DNA from: Enchytraeus crypticus | Lineage: Eukaryota; Annelida; Clitellata; Enchytraeida; Enchytraeidae | Direction of reading: 5' to 3' | Assembly (NCBI GenBank): GCA_905160935.1 | Contig: CAJHZI010000495.1 | Coordinates: 2,711,501 to 2,775,500, forward strand | DNA: 64,000 bases | Shown here: piece by piece, positions 1-12,039 of the stretch | Numbering within the stretch: the first letter of the stretch is position 1 | How the letters are laid out: each line of letters starts with the position of its first letter | Made by a program: the position numbers and the translations under genes | Notes under the pieces: model-generated | Told to the model about the DNA's origin: nothing | Database searches by the model: none | What the model saw: only the letters and a program-made list of their open reading frames with translations

Positions 1-115
1 GCGGTAGCAACAGCAACAATAACAGAAATATGTTGTAGCTGCGGTAACAACAAAAACAACAGAAATATGTTGTAGCTGCGGTTAACAACAAACAATAACA
101 GAAAAATGGCGTGTA
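1..115. repeat. ~45-bp tandem repeat, CAACAA-rich
   Basis: Three imperfect copies around gaaatatgttgtagctgcgg; may continue left of the window. Confidence 0.6.
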
Positions 116-204
116 GTATTTCAATGTCATGTAGTATCACAAAAAGTGAAGTAAATAAGATTACGAAGGACTATGACATGTACTTTTAAGTAAGATCTGA
201 TTAA

Positions 205-350
205 GAGAGCTAAATGCAATACCATAACAACAGCAAGTGCGCTACTGTCGTCAATGACAACATAGAGCACTGGTCTGTCAAATTCAAGTTGACGAGTCAT
301 AAACAAAGTGGTCCAAAAAGATGTAAAGTCATAAATCCAGAAAACCAGTC
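205..350. repeat. Unidentified dispersed repeat family D
   Basis: Shares gctactgtcgtcaatgacaa and catagagcactgg with 47757-47935 and shorter copies near 23245-23310 and 30496-30545. Confidence 0.5.
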
Positions 351-1044
351 AATCCAAAGATAGGAACATCTTTGTACTTAGACCCAGATTTCATGGATAA
401 GAAACTTCACATTTTACTTCGGCGGGATTATCTGGCCAATTTTCTGTCATTAAATCACCGCGGAAAGTTCTATACAAAGAGATACAGTTATACGAGCTTG
501 ATGTATGGCCCTTACACTTCCGGACTTACAGGTTGTTGTTGTGACATTCATAAAGATAAACGTGAACTGAAAGTTGGCGATTAAACGTCAAAGATCTTTT
601 ACACAGCTATTCTATCATGCGTTAGCATACTATGCACCTGATACAGGGTGAAGCAAACGATTGGAATACAAACGAACATTGGCTATATATTCTAGAGAAT
701 TCATTTAAGTATGTTAAATATCACTGCAAAATTGATATTTAAACTGAATTATTCCTCTACAACTATTAACGATTTCTAACAGCTTATGGCAATAACAGCT
801 TTTCTAACAGCTTTATGCAATATTGAGATTATCATTTTGGTGAATAGTTAATAGCGCAATATTCTTTAATGATAATTACGTGTATGAGCTCAAAGATTTG
901 GCTAGGTGACAAAAAGATTTGATTAAATTTATGGCAGACAATTATAGCAAGCGTGTTTCATGCTATAGTGGAATATGTCACGAACTTGTTCTAGAATAGA
1001 CCAGACAAAGTACTGTCTCTATACTGGAATCAATTAATTTTTTA

Positions 1045-1338
1045 TTTCTAATTGTTTATTTAAATCTAAAACTTTAATGCTGTTACCTTGCTTTGAGGTG
1101 GGATTAGATAATAACGGTACAGAAAACAATTAGTAAACTTATTTGTTACTCTTAGTAGCTACTACTGACTGTATTACCTCACAGAAAATTGTTTCTAATA
1201 TTTCTAATTGTTTATTTAAATCTAAAACTTTAATGCTGTTACCTTGCTTTGAGGTGGGATTAGATAATAACGGTACAGAAAACAATTAGTAAACTTATTT
1301 GTTACTCTTAGTAGCTACTACTGACTGTATTACCTCAC
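1045..1338. repeat. Tandem duplication, ~138-bp units 156 bp apart
   Basis: The block from tttctaattgtttatttaaa to tgtattacctcacag (1045-1182) recurs almost unchanged at 1201-1338. Confidence 0.9.
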
Positions 1339-1477
1339 AGAGCTTTGGCTCTTTTGTGGTAACCCTCTTCGTGTATTTGTGCTTATTTGATAATTAAGTA
1401 CGATTGTATTTTACATTATTGCGATAATCCAATGAAGGTTAAATATTAGAAAAACATTAGAGAAAGTAAAGATCGAC

Positions 1478-1574
1478 TGATGATATGGTGTGAGACAGAG
1501 AGGACTGCAGTTAGTCTATTCGTATCCTGACCCTGGTTACACTGGGAGTTAAAGGAAGATGACGATTATGATTA
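1478..1574 (+). mobile_element. (GAT)n-tailed retroelement 3' end
   Basis: gagaggactgcag, gtctattcgtatcctgaccc, aaaggaagatgacgat. Nearest relatives are at 35206-35311 and 29121-29210. One reading frame gives DW(R)SLF-like residues, as at the end of some LINE reverse transcriptases. Confidence 0.6.
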
Positions 1575-1925
1575 GAGAAAGTAAAGAAAAAATCAGAAGT
1601 TAAAGGTATGCATAAATCGTAAGGGTTTGGACTTCAAGAATCAGAAGAACTAGACTTACTACTTGATCCATAACGCATTCATAGCATTACTGGCTCAAAA
1701 CTTGTGCTACATTTATTTATCAGATAGTCTATCAATCCAAATTGACGTCCGCTATTTATAGTTGTTTATAATATACCCTTTAAAACAAAATATCACAGAA
1801 TCAGCCTACTTGTAAAATCTCGAATTGTGATAAATAACAAACATTTCATCAATAATTCTAAATTATTGAAACGTTCAGAATTTCATAATTTTTCTGACAC
1901 ATTAAAAATTTACAAATTCACTCAC

Positions 1926-2201
1926 GCAAAATCAGTGACACCATTTTCTACTTTGGTTTCATTTCTGGGCGGACAGTACGTGGAATTGTCCTCGGCTATC
2001 AGAGGCACGGTCTTCACGGGGACCGGCATATCAGGCCACTGAATGTAGCAAAGCGTTCTCTTAGGACTGAACGAGAAGGTCTCAGCGAAGAGCATGTTGG
2101 GCAGAGAGATGACGCAGGACACGACCCAGATCCCTCCTATAGTTCCTATCACTCCACGGGCAGGTAGTCGTGGCTTCAGAGGGTGAACGATCACGATGTA
2201 T
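1926..2201 (-). CDS. Tachykinin/natalisin-type GPCR, exon 2 (TM4 and ECL2)
   Basis: Second coding exon of a rhodopsin-family neuropeptide receptor. After an acceptor ending cgcag it opens with A, which completes the split CGA codon left by either first exon and gives AFDR/YIVIVHPLKPRLPAR, the DRY motif running into intracellular loop 2. TM4 follows (VIGTIGGIWVVSCVISLPN), then RTLCYIQWPD, whose Cys is the expected ECL2 partner of the TM3 disulphide. ECL2 continues for about 27 extra residues with two N-glycosylation sequons (NST, NET). It ends VTDFA at a strong gtgagt donor (phase 2), just before the position where tachykinin receptors have (A)YN at the start of TM5. Family recall: Drosophila TkR86C reads very similarly around SASVFTLVAISFDRYIAIVHPLK and WPD. 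Exons for TM5-7 are not in the window. Luqin/RYamide-type receptors are the main alternative. Confidence 0.85.
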
Positions 2202-2249
2202 CTGCGATATTATAATATATGCAATATTAGAATATTATGCAATATTATA

Positions 2250-2303
2250 CATACTGATCCGCGGTCGAATATCTTACCGATATCGCCACAGGCTCCAGCC
2301 AGT
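2250..2303 (-). mobile_element. SINE head fragment
   Basis: The reverse complement contains ggctggagcctgtggcgata and attcgaccgcggatcagt. No B box or tail. It lies about 50 bases upstream of GPCR exon 2. Confidence 0.6.
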
Positions 2304-2561
2304 GCTTACGAATTTATATCACATAGGCCTAATATTTTATGCTTATGTAATATTTTAACCAAGCCCAAAGGAGAGGCGGCATAAGATAAATAAAATTTGG
2401 CGTACAAAATATTTGTATAAACACATGTAAATGGCATGGTGATATCACGTGCAGGCTGATTAATAACTTTTTTATATTCTCATCTAAGCCAACATCGCAA
2501 TATGATAAAAGTTTGACTTCCTTACGACGACTGTTTGCATTAAAGAATTAATACATGTGGG

Positions 2562-2671
2562 GCAGCAATGGTTATATCATGTGATGTGAGGCAACAATGC
2601 TTAGATCATGTGATGTAAGGCAGCAGTGCTTAGATCACGTGATGTGAGGTAGCAATGCATATATCATGTGA
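2562..2671. repeat. ~35-bp minisatellite
   Basis: Units of gg(c/t)agcaatgcttagatca + tgtgatgtga, about 3.5 copies. Confidence 0.75.
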
Positions 2672-3304
2672 AAATCGATTGTGAAAATAGTTGAATACTT
2701 GAGAAGGAAATAAAATGACTATAAGGTTGTAATACTCTTTGTTGTCGTGTAGCGGCCGAAGTTAAATTGCTTCTCTGGTCACAACTACTTTAGTTTACAA
2801 ATTACGATTTTTTTCAGTCTATCGATTTTTTTCAATCATTTACACAAAAAGTTTAAATAACAATCGATGTAATACTAAAATAAACAAGTGCTACGTATCT
2901 CTATTTATTCTCTGCATTAGTCATGGTCTGCGATATGCAGTTATTTTCAGTGTTTACATTTCTAATCTAAGTTTAATGCACTACTGACTGATATTAATTA
3001 GAATAACTAAATAAATATAGAATAGCTAGCTAAATAACTGGTTAAATACTATGACTTCATAAAATAGCTCTAAGATGAAATGAGTTATTGAGTTCAAATA
3101 TACATAGGAAGCTTCCTCTGTGTATATTTGAATCCCATATCTGCCATTTGTATAGTTAGGGTTCCGAACTTATTTCCTGGATGGCGAGTAGTGAGAATAA
3201 TTTTATTCAATAAAAGCCAGCCTTAATGAAAGCCAGTCAGTAACATCAATTTTCAACATGCAATTATAATGAACATGAAATTTAAATCGTTGAATGGTTA
3301 ATCC

Positions 3305-3640
3305 ACTCTTTCTCTATGAATTCTCCTATGAAGGACCATTAAAACCTTTTGATAATCGGAATGTTTAGACTCAAAATATAGAAGTACAATTAAAACCCAT
3401 AGATGGTCTGAATGTTTCTTCTCAGCATATAGAAAAACCATTAAAACCAATAGATTGCCTGAATGTTTCTTCTCAAAATATAGAAAAACCATAAAAGCCA
3501 ATAGATTGCCTGAATGTTTCGACTCAATATATAGAAAAACCAATAAGACCAATAGATTGTCTGAACGATTCGACTCAATATATAGAAAACCCATTAAAAC
3601 CAATAGATCCTGAATGTTTCGACGCAATGTATCGGATATT
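3305..3640. repeat. 51-bp minisatellite with open frames
   Basis: About six units of ccaatagattgcctgaatgt + ttcttctcaaaatatagaaa + aaccattaaaa. The period is 3 x 17, so a 126-codon frame stays open on the minus strand with 17-residue repeats (NLLVLMVFLYxEKKHSG). No start context, splice signal or family supports a gene. Confidence 0.8.
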
Positions 3641-3794
3641 CGGAACATATAATTGCCGACCTGACATATGGATAGCACGGATTTAGAGTGACATTTTGAC
3701 TCGCCATGGATAGCAACGGTGTGTATTCTATTGGGGCAGCCGCTTGCTAGAAAAAAATTCTCTAGAAAATTCTACTACGTAGGCCTATATGATA

Positions 3795-3856
3795 ATAGCA
3801 ATAATAATGGTTTAACGTCCGTTTCATCATACAAGGATGATGTCAGGGACGGCGTA
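3795..3856 (-). mobile_element. CR1/L2-like LINE 3'-terminal fragment
   Basis: ATT-rich tail followed by ggtttaacgtccgtttcatc and aaggatgatgtcagggacg, the reverse complement of the LINE 3' end. Confidence 0.7.
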
Positions 3857-6297
3857 TATGATATGATGCTGCAACTTTTGAGATTTATCGAAAGACAATC
3901 AGGAAAAGGAAACAAAGAGAAGTCGTGCTTTGTTCTCATGAAGCATTGTCAGCGACAGATGAGTCAAAACTTTAAATCAATGAATTTCGTGAAATCATGT
4001 CTGTGAAGCATAAAAGTAAATCCATTCATATCTGACAAATGCATCAAATTTTAAAAATTTATCGAAACACACATATCTGACAAATGCATCATATTTTACA
4101 AATTTATCAAAAACAAGATGTCAATAATTTCATTGAAAGTTTCACATAATTAAATATTCAAGCGACCCCCTTTTGATGATAATAACTTCTTTAAAATATG
4201 TGCCTGTCCTGTCGGATTGCTATTATCAGACACTTATGTTGAGAGCCCGCTAACCAAAATACTGAGAAAACCTCGCAATATTCCTGTAGGCCAAGATCAG
4301 TAGCTAATCTTTATGAATAGTAATCATTAAATGAAATAATTTTAAACGAGTTAAAATAATCATAAGAACTTTAAAAGCTTCAAAACTAAAACTCCACTAC
4401 GATAAGATATACAACCTGCAAGATTATTCGGCCAGGAGCCATTTAAGTAGTGGTATAGGCCTAAATTAAAATATATGAATTTCTTAAAAATTAGTTTAAA
4501 TTTGTGAGTACTTTCGGTCTGATCTAAACGCTAAAACTGGATAAAGCAAGCTAGATATGGGACATTTTCTGATCTATCCTGATGTCTTTCAAATTTTATT
4601 GCATGAGGGTAGAAAGGGCAATAGAATTATAGAAATGACATAATAGTATTTAAACGGATATCTCGTCCCATTCATTACTACAAAGCTGAGATTTTTTCTT
4701 ATGTTAGACAACTTATTTACTGCAGTGTTTCGTCTTAAATCACAAAATTACATGCAGTATTTCAACTCTTCCTTATTAAATTAAGGCATATTTTTCCAAG
4801 TTACATAGAATTAAATGATCTTATCTGAATATTTTGGACAGTCGGTTCCGGCACGATTCAGTATCTCTCTTCATCTTAACATTTTTTTAAATCCCTGTGT
4901 GAATCGATTTGAAGCGACTTGTGATTTGGAGCGAAATTTATGTGAATCAAATTAACGCTCGATAATATATAGAAGGAGAATATAAAATTAAAAGAAACGG
5001 AGCGCGCTAATAAGAACCATCTTTTAAAAAGTTAGAATTTTCCTTAGTTTAAAATAATCTGATGATAGTAGGCCTAGTCATCGTACAAAAGTTTTATTTT
5101 TAATTAATTTTTTTTAATTCAGAGGAAAATTAATTTATTAACCAGGGCTCATGAATCTTAAATTTGACTATAACGAGCGAATCCATTATTTCAGATAGAA
5201 AACTAGTAAACTTAGCAAACTAAACTTGTAAACTAGTAAACTTCTTCAACGGTAGCTTTGCTTCAGTTTCGACCATATTTTCTGACACAAATATTCAATC
5301 TGTTTTATCACATTTAACCGGGTGACCACAATGAGATTTAGGATGAAATTATTTTTCTTCAGAGTCGGACTTTATGGCCGTCCACTGGTCATTTACCCAC
5401 ACACAATCGTGCGCTAGAAATTTTATTGTTTACTTTGATGCCCAGTGTGAAAACATTAATTTTACCGATTAGCTAAGAAATGGCTGCCTCAGTGAAGCAA
5501 TGACATTCATATCATTCCACTTAATGATGCAAATGAGCTGAAGATGCAAAGCGTAGATAGCCGGTCAACTAGGTTTGGATGGATTTATAGGGTCATGTTA
5601 CCAGTCCAGTGTTTACCCGTCGTTTGAATGTTTCAAAACAAAACTGAAGATAAACTAGATTTTAGACTCTTAGTGTAGAATTATCTCTTTATGACCATAT
5701 AACTATTTAAATATTTAAAAGAAAAACTTTGTCACAAATTTATTTGTAAAAGCTCAGATTTAAAAATATTTGAGTCACTGACCCTATATTACTCGTGTAT
5801 ACATTCGAATCTATGGTGAAATTTGAGACTGCTGACAGGCGTAATAATTCAAAAAACAAATTTAAAATATTCGTCGGGTATCATTATTCTGTGTCATTAT
5901 TCAATAGCAAGTCGTTTGATATACCGACAACCAAATCTACGACATATATATATACACAAGAATAAGCAATGCCGAGCAATAGAGAAATTGCATTTAGCTT
6001 TCAACCTGAAGAGAGACAAATTTTGTTACGGATATTTTACTTGCACTTCACCACACTATTTAGTGTAGTTAGGCACCCAAACAGACGCATTTAATGTAGC
6101 CTAAATCTGCTAAACCATCATTCACCACATTATTAAAAGTGATTAGGGTGTGACCCAAACAGCTTGATATGTGAGGAGATAAGGCTTTGTCAAAATCTAA
6201 TGAAGCGAACTCTCGGAGCAGCAAAAATTTAAATTATATCTTACTACGTACGTATCATAGCAGAGAGAAGATTAAAGGTAAAAATTATAATGCTAAC

Positions 6298-6728
6298 CGA
6301 TCGAAGGCTATGGCCACGAATGTGAACACGCTAGCCGATATCGTGCAAGGGCCAATAAACTGGGCAAACTTGCAGTAAACCCTTCCAAACCACCAGTCGT
6401 TGTAGAAGGAATAGATACAGTTAACGGTTGAATTAAACGCTGTGATTAGAACATCTGAGACTGCTAAATTAACCAGGAAATAGTTGGTCACTGTTCGCAT
6501 TCTCTTATGGCCAAGCACAATCCAGACTACAATAAGATTTCCTCCTGCTGCTACTACGATCATGGTGACGAATGCAACGATGTAAATTAGCTGTAGATAC
6601 CAAACCAGAATGAACCGGTTATCATATTCTTCGGGCTCATTGCAATCAGAGCTTGGTTGAGTGACGTCATTTCTTGGTGTTAGTGACGTATTGCAAGAGA
6701 CGTTTGCCGCTGTGATGTCACAGATCAT
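6298..6728 (-). CDS. Tachykinin/natalisin-type GPCR, proximal alternative first exon (1A)
   Basis: Encodes about 143 residues from ATG at 6728: an extracellular N-terminus with sequons NVS and NTS, TM1 (VAFVTMIVVAAGGNLIVVWIV), GHKRMRTVTNYFLVNLAVSD (intracellular loop 1 into TM2), the ECL1 WWFGRVYCKF motif with the conserved Cys, and TM3 to AFDR. The exon ends in GATCG before donor gttagc, the same split codon (phase 2) as the distal copy. Its transmembrane part is almost identical to exon 1B, differing by few residues such as IYIV versus IYMA and IYSF versus IYAF. The N-terminal ectodomain and flanking DNA are unrelated. The donor differs from gtaagt, but +5 is G and gttagt donors are used three times in POLR3D nearby, so it is probably functional. 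No other gene is seen between it and exon 2. Alternatively it is a silent duplicate. Confidence 0.8.
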
Positions 6729-9670
6729 TGTTCGATTCTTTGGTTCTTTCTTTAAAATAACTTACTCCGAATTCTCAATTACGTGTGGAAGCAATATTAA
6801 TCCTTTCTTTGGCATACTCCAAAATACAATTTCTCTTAAAGGCAGCGTAATATCTGCAATATTAGTCTTACGGAATTTCGCTTAGACCATTCGGTACAAT
6901 GAACGCGAAATACAGGAAAAATCAGTTCATATGAGTGCCTGTAAATATATCCATTTAATTTCCTGTGTATATCTATCTATCTGTAGATTGTGCGAGTGCT
7001 GTGACTAATTGATTGAACATATGCATTATCAGCTTAATATACAAATGTACTAACATTATCAGCTTAATATATACTAACATATCCATCTACACATTTACTC
7101 TCTTTTTCTTGCTAGTATTCCGCTAAGTAGCAGATTCAAGGTACATATTCATGTTCAGAGTCTGCTTTCATGCTCCATCAAGACCACTCATAGATCAACA
7201 AACACGTCACTTCACAAAAGACAGGCTTTATCCATACCTTATGTATCCTCAAGCGTGAGAAAAAATATTGCTTCTGAGGTGGCTTCTCGTTGCTATCCTC
7301 AGTTCCTGCTTTGTCGCCTCTTACGACACGTGCAGGTAACAATTGGACTATTCTTCGGTGTCCCCGACACAATAGGGGGAATCATACTACCAACAAAATA
7401 TTCATTTTTCACTTATTGTAGGAGAATTACAGTTAACATAGTCTCGTACACTACTTTTTTTCAAAGAAAAGCTTATTAATATGATGGTTTCTGCTGTGTC
7501 AAACCTATTTCTAATAGATTCATTCATAGGGCGAGGCAGCCTAGATTCTTTATGAAGATTCACTACATAGTGACTCTTAGTAATCACTAATTCATCCTAT
7601 TTTTTCCAAAATTGGGTGGTTTTTCCATCTAATATTCTATCAGAGATTTTCCTATTCAAATTTTGCTTTTACGCATATTAACAACAGTCAATCAACCAAA
7701 AGTTTATATTAACAGGGAAGCTTTAGCTTTATTAATTACTATTTATATTAGGTTTTAATGTCGGGCACTATTATCAAAGAAATGACTTCATCATATTATA
7801 TGCTATATTATCAAACATTTATTCCTACAATTACAAATACCTAAGGAATAATCTCAAATATGCCTAATGTTCATCATTCTTAACATCCTATCATATTTTT
7901 ATAAATATTTTGATCTACCTTTATGTCTTTAGTGTCCTGCAAAGTGACAGGTATGTACATGGTAGGGCCTATATTTCCACTCAAGAGTTTTTTCCCTCAA
8001 GGTGAACACTCCGTTGACCAACTAGTTTATCCTATACAATAGTCTAAAAATATTCCAGTCTGTAATGTGACTCTAAGCCTGGTAGAATGTGATTTATGAC
8101 ATGGTTTCCCATTGAAATATTCAGGTTTTGCTTAGTTGTCTTTCACTACCCGTGCAGTTACCCGTGTATTAGTCTCTTCTATGATACAACATTAGAACTT
8201 GTCATTTAAAATAATTGCAAATAAAAACGTCCTACACACTTCAATCACATCATTTTCTATACTCTAATAACAAAATTTTAATACCTATGTAAAAGTACCA
8301 TGCAATTCCTGACTCTAGAATATTTCGAAATATTAAAAATAACTAGTGAAGCTATAACGTTATCTACTTTAAAGCAATCAAATTAATATCTATTCATTTC
8401 ATTTACAGAATTGTATGCTAAATAATAGTAACTGTCCATTCCAAACAATCTCTTAACATTATAATGATTGACTAATGATTGACAGCTACAAACACAGACT
8501 GAAGACACAATCAGTAATGCCTTTAGATGCAGTGGTACATTGTTGTTGGCAACATTGGTCCATTTTATCTAATCATTCTGTAGCTTGCTTGATAAATGGC
8601 CCAGTTATAAATCATTGCAGACATTTGGAAATTGAGCTCGATTGCAATTCAAAGTTTCGTATCGAATTTTACATTTACAACTGAATTAAGACCAAGAAAT
8701 GCGTTTTAATGTTGGGACTCGTAATCAAAATAAATCGATTCAATTGCATTCACAATCCAACCGAAGAACATAAAGGAATAAAACGATTCCGATGATTATT
8801 TTCGTTAATTGCAATCAACTAAAAATATAAACTTCTCAACTTTCACAATAGAATTAACCGAGGTCAAATCGTTACTTAAATAGAATATTCCTGGCAAGAT
8901 CCATCAGTCCACCTAATGCAATCTCTCTGGGTTTTTCTCGCTCTGGGCATTTTTATATTACCGAGAATCCTTTATATTCAGTGAATAAATATATGACAAC
9001 TTCAAAGAAAAAATTAGTAAGTAATTACGGATCTGACTTAAACTCGAAGACTTATCCTAATACTGTCAGGTTTCCAGATTTCACTACTGGTTGACTAGAC
9101 CATGAAACCTATAGTTAGAGACTTTATAGTCCGGATTGTGCCCTGTTTGATATACAATGCAGTTCTTCACAATAGCGAGGGTACACTCGACCAAACTCAC
9201 GATACTGCACTTCATTATCAAAATGTTATGATGTCTGATAAATATGAATAAAATGATATACTTTCAAGATATAATATAATTGAGCGTGTTTTTAATTACA
9301 GCGTCACATTTTTTGCTTGAAGAGTTTATTTTTAGAGTTCTGCTTTGTTGCACGCTTCTCTATGTACGTGTCTTACTTCAGACTTCATTGACTTTTCAAT
9401 AATTCCACTAGAGAAACATCAAATGTGAAACGTATGAAACATATTAATTTTTTAAACCGATCAGAGCTTCATATATTGGCATCAGAAATGGTCCGCCTGA
9501 TATTCAGATCCATGTAGCCTACCGTTTATGCGCTTAAGAGTAGGCCTACTAGAGATTGAAACGAAATGAAGTTATCAAAAACTAATTTTCATAAGAAAAC
9601 AGAAATGACAGATTAAAACCAACAAATTGTGACAGTATAAAATGCTGAAGACACAAACGTCAAAACTTAC
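6729..9670 (-). other. Interval between the two GPCR first exons
   Basis: Only one recognisable repeat, a copy of unidentified dispersed family C at 7270-7380. It would be intron for the 1B transcript and promoter or 5' region for the 1A transcript; no core promoter was identified. Confidence 0.5.
7270..7380. repeat. Unidentified dispersed repeat family C
   Basis: cttctgaggtggcttctcgt, tcgcctcttacgacacgtgc, and cttcggtgtccccgacacaa. Related copies at 16412-16525, 34268-34385, more weakly 14300-14405, and reversed at 32540-32600. Confidence 0.5.
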
Positions 9671-10140
9671 CGATCGAAGGCTATGGCCACGAATGTGAAC
9701 ACGCTAGCCGATATCGTGCAGGGGCCAATAAACTGGGCAAACTTGCAGTAAACCCTTCCAAACCACCAGTCGTTGTAGAAGGCATAGATGCAGTTAACGG
9801 TCGAATTAAAGGCCGTGATTAGAACATCTGAGACTGCTAAATTAACCAGGAAATAGTTGGTCACTGTTCGCATTCTCTTATGGCCAAGCACAATCCAGAC
9901 TACAATAAGATTTCCTCCTGCTGCTACTACGATCATGGTGACGAATGCCGCCATATAAATTAGCTGTAGATACCAAACTAGAATAAACCGGTTGTCGTAA
10001 TCTTGCGACTCACTACAAACAGAGTTGGGTTCTACGTCATAACCTGATGACGTAGAACCTGAGTCATTCTGATTTGAAACGTCACGAAACATTGCTATGT
10101 TCTTCAACTCCATTTTAATGCGATTTAATGATTTCTTCAA
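9671..10140 (-). CDS. Tachykinin/natalisin-type GPCR, distal alternative first exon (1B)
   Basis: Encodes about 156 residues from the most upstream ATG at 10140; in-frame Met codons at residues 10 and 17 are alternative starts. An acidic, Ser-rich N-terminus (one NDS sequon) precedes YDNRFILVWYLQLIY and TM1. TM1-TM3, including GNLIVVW (the TM1 Asn), NLAVSD (the TM2 Asp) and the DRY region, match exon 1A nearly base for base. It ends GATCG at a consensus gtaagt donor, phase 2, and joins exon 2 in frame. No signal peptide is obvious, as is usual for this family. Two first exons feeding one downstream exon suggest two promoters giving receptors with different N-termini but the same seven-helix core. 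Any 5' non-coding exon further upstream could not be identified. Confidence 0.85.
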
Positions 10141-11654
10141 TTCTACGAGTAAAGTGATGCATTTATGTGTTCAATTTTATATCAAGATATCCGTTACTAA
10201 TACAATCATGTAGTTGTTTATGCAATTAGTTTCTATCAAGTGGAATTGAGAAGGTAATAAATATTCTCTTTCATCAAGTAAAATTTCATTCAGATTTGGC
10301 TTTTTATTGATATTTCTTAGAGGCATTTAAAATCCTAGATGAAGAATCATAAAATTCTGCCTAAAGCATAAACTATTTCTGCAAAATCAAATATACAATA
10401 ATAACTTAGCATATTTGTAGCTTATTATCTCTTTACAAAAAATTGCAAATTAACTCAAAGGAAAATAGAAATTTACAATATAGTGAAACTACCCAAAAAT
10501 CACTAACCGTCAGTCAGTATCGCATAAAAATTCCGACCAAAATTCTCTTCATTTACCCACAAATAAATATTATAAAACATTACAGATTTTAACGGCTCGA
10601 GAATAACGTATTAACCTTGCACTTCAATGTTCTAGAATTTTGCATGATTGCAAAAATATAGCCGATAACGATAAATGATATCAGGTGTTAGTTAATTGCC
10701 TAGTTCAAATGTTATAGAAAACAATAGCTGTAGCAATTTCTTCTCGATACAACCCTCTCAGTCTTTCTTTAATATATACAACTTTACTTAAACATTGCAT
10801 CTTACAGCTTTTTCAAATTGCTTGGCCATATTTTATAAAAGACTAGTAAAGACTTTCACTTTCTTTAATCAATTTAAATAAGTTTCACTATATTTAAATC
10901 GAACTAATATTATTTAGACCTATATACATTTATAAAGTGGATTTAGGTTATAAATTGCATTTTATAAAGTGTATTTTTTATTTACAACCCGAATAAAAAG
11001 AAACCAATTCACCCTTGATTCCAATGGTGAAAATAAGTGAATTCCATATTAGTCAGGAGTTATAAAGAAAGATACATGTGTGGAATTTTAAAATCTGTTA
11101 CTAAATAAATCATAATAGACTTGTTCCGAAATACATAAAAGTGTTTGAAGTAGGCAGCTCGTTTGCTAAGTTCACTGTCTATAATACGAAAATGTAAATT
11201 GCGCAACTTAAATATAGCTGTAGACATATACCGTGTACACGTATTGCATAGCTAGATTCTTTAGTGACTGGGAACAAACCTTCAATGAATCTGCTTGCAT
11301 CGGCGAGTGCTAGTGCTTGAAGGACCTACGTTTGCATGTAAAAGGATTAGGATTAGTCATTGGCAATGGTCAAGAAAATTTAAAATTTCGCACTTTAATT
11401 GTTAATTGTTATGGATGGCTTACTTTTAACTTATTACATACAATCTTTCAACAAGTTCCACTATATTGCATAGTTCCTCATAGGATTTTAAATTTTCAAT
11501 TCAATTACGAAAAAGATTTGCGTCTCATCAGTGCTTCTGCGTAATTAAAATAAATCGTTTCGTTTCAATTTCGAGCCGAACTGAGCGACTGAAGAAATAA
11601 AACGGTCCCGGTGATTTGCAGCGCTAACAACAATTTAAATCCGAGCTTGTACTT
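10141..11654. other. AT-rich region upstream of GPCR exon 1B
   Basis: No gene, repeat family or core promoter recognised; a 5' non-coding exon could be hidden here. Confidence 0.4.
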
Positions 11655-11911
11655 GCGGTTAGATGGTCACTTATATGGACAGAATTATTTTGCATCATCG
11701 CGGGATCTTGTTTACATCATCGCGAGAATTTGTAATTTTAATTTAACTTCTAAACTTTCCCTAACTCTAACCCTATATTTGACCCTACCGCAAAATATAT
11801 TCCTAAGAAACTAATAAAATTTAGTAAAACTTCAAAGAATAAAAAGTGACTCAAAATAGGAGTCCGTGATGATGTAAATAGTTCTGTCCAAATAAGTGAC
11901 CATCTAGCCGC
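11655..11911. mobile_element. MITE-like element with ~45-bp terminal inverted repeats
   Basis: The left end gcggttagatggtcacttat and right end ataagtgaccatctagccgc are imperfect inverted repeats. The match continues inward through ggacagaa(t/c)(t/a)att to catcatc. The element is ~257 bp with no coding capacity, which suggests a non-autonomous DNA transposon; family not identified. Confidence 0.6.
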
Positions 11912-12039
11912 TACGTTTCACAATTGAGTAAGTTGAGGTCAAGTCCGGGCCTAGAAAGAACATTCTGGACACAGTAATCATCCTAAACTAAGATATCAGC
12001 GATAGGGATGGAAAAATTTGTTTTATACTCAAAATGAAG

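Larger units (their letters stand above)
2202..6297 (-). other. GPCR intron between exon 1A and exon 2
   Basis: No coding exon recognised. It contains a SINE head fragment (2250-2303), a ~35-bp minisatellite (2562-2671), the 51-bp minisatellite (3305-3640) and a LINE 3'-end fragment (3795-3856). The rest is AT-rich sequence with no recognisable feature. Confidence 0.6.

Noticed and set aside
372-584. 70-codon plus-strand frame near the left edge
   Set aside because: No recognised family, no clear splice or promoter context; length is within chance for this sequence.
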